This document shows, piece by piece, positions 63,486-64,000 of a DNA stretch of 64,000 nt. Within the stretch, counting starts at the first letter, position 1. Every line of letters starts with the position of its first letter. Source of the stretch: Pelecanus crispus (Eukaryota; Chordata; Aves; Pelecaniformes; Pelecanidae); contig NC_134676.1 in assembly GCF_030463565.1 (NCBI RefSeq), positions 25,276,728 to 25,340,727 of the forward strand, in the 5' to 3' direction. Both the position numbers and the translations under genes were made by a program. The notes beneath the pieces are model-generated. The model searched no databases, was not told the origin of the DNA, and worked only from the letters and a program-made list of their open reading frames with translations.

Positions 63486-63678
63486 AGACTGAAGCAAAGA
63501 AGCCATTCAGTAACTCTGCCTTTTCTATATCCTCCATCACCAGGGCATCCACCTCATTCAGCAGTGGGCTTCCTTTTGCTACTGATATACTTGCACATTG
63601 AAACTGAATCTTGAACATCCTTAATGAAAGGAATGCTGCCATAATTACTTCATTTAGTGGACTAAATGAAAAAGGAAT

Positions 63679-63728
63679 GTCCCTTCCAACCCAAAGCATT
63701 CTATGATTCTGTTCTATTCTATGATTCT
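63679..63728 (+). mobile_element. CR1 3' tail fragment (plus)
   Basis: About 50 bp of CR1 3' end in the opposite orientation to the neighbouring CR1: 'tgtcccttccaacccaaagc' followed by ATTCTATG-type units ('attctatgattctgttctattctatgattct'). About 80 bp of unrecognised sequence separates it from the larger minus-strand CR1. Confidence 0.82.
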
Positions 63729-64000
63729 AACTCCTGGCTATTATTTTGTTTAGGCCCTGTTGCACCCATGGAGGCTCCATGATCTGTTCTGGAGTCTTTT
63801 CCCAAACTGATCTTCTGTTGAGAAATGAAGCTGAGATGTTTGCAGCAGCAGATTCTTAATAATACTGTTAATGATTTTTTTTTCTCTGATTCAGGAGGGA
63901 ATCTCTTCTTCCAAAAAGCATCTGATGCACCTCTGTCCATGCCATAGCTGAGCACTGGGGTTGTGTGTAGTAGGTTTGTGACAGGTCTGGTTCTGCTTTG
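63729..64000. other. Non-coding window end
   Basis: No gene or repeat recognised. The minus-strand open frame at 63,719-63,955 has no family resemblance. Confidence 0.5.

Larger units (their letters stand above)
61275..63597 (-). mobile_element. 5'-truncated CR1 LINE (minus), interrupted by an LTR
   Basis: A CR1 copy with its 3' end at the low coordinate ('agaatgacagaatggttgg', then 'gttggaagggacctccggag'). It covers the 3' end, the RT region and part of the upstream linker, in two pieces: 61,275-62,936 and 63,486 to about 63,597. Between them lies a solo LTR. The linker words on either side join up: 'agtgaagact' before the LTR and 'agactgaagcaaagaag' after it match the uninterrupted 14,409 region of the other CR1. 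Endonuclease and ORF1 are missing. The far end is approximate, after 'ttttgctactgatatacttg'. Confidence 0.9.

Noticed and set aside
1..64000. CRISPR arrays, tRNA or rRNA genes, prokaryotic operons
   Set aside because: None seen. The sequence is vertebrate nuclear DNA, and the repeats present are LINEs, LTRs and simple repeats.

Overview
The window looks like a nuclear genomic segment from a bird. The evidence is its repeats: CR1 LINEs, including one nearly full-length copy and fragments with the ATTCTATG 3' tail typical of avian CR1, and several solo LTRs of avian endogenous-retrovirus type with TG...CA ends and 5-bp target-site duplications (TSDs). The rest is AT-rich non-coding DNA. There is no prokaryotic or plasmid architecture, and most open frames are chance frames or lie inside repeats.

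Layout. 1-37,350 is apparently intergenic. It holds a minus-strand solo LTR (4,368-4,946), a 4.2-kb minus-strand CR1 (12,746-16,955) with decayed ORF1 and ORF2, two tiny CR1 3' tails (19,673 and 26,383), a second minus-strand solo LTR (25,504-26,070), a GC-rich LTR-like element (26,570-27,107) and a 1,157-bp solo LTR (33,122-34,278). A CpG island spans about 37,350-38,430. Inside it is a start codon in strong context at 37,923, followed by 84 codons of Gly/Ala-, Ser- and acid-rich sequence and a splice donor. This is the one host gene I can support: a plus-strand first coding exon of a gene I could not identify by name.

38,175-64,000 is most likely the first intron of that gene. It holds an old CR1 fragment with a local duplicate (40,716-41,551), an LTR inserted into an older LTR (50,733-52,218), and a 5'-truncated minus-strand CR1 (61,275-63,597) interrupted by an LTR at an AGACT target site.

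The repeats give a small insertion history. Four members of one LTR family (4,368; 25,504; 50,929; 62,937) are each bounded by their own TSD, so they are separate solo LTRs and not the ends of one provirus. Three other LTRs (26,570; 33,122; 50,733) share an R/U5-like 3' end but have unlike 5' parts. I found no tRNA, rRNA, CRISPR array or clearly novel system. The observations most worth checking are the identity of the CpG-island gene, the near-complete CR1 with its mapped lesions, and the modular LTR family.
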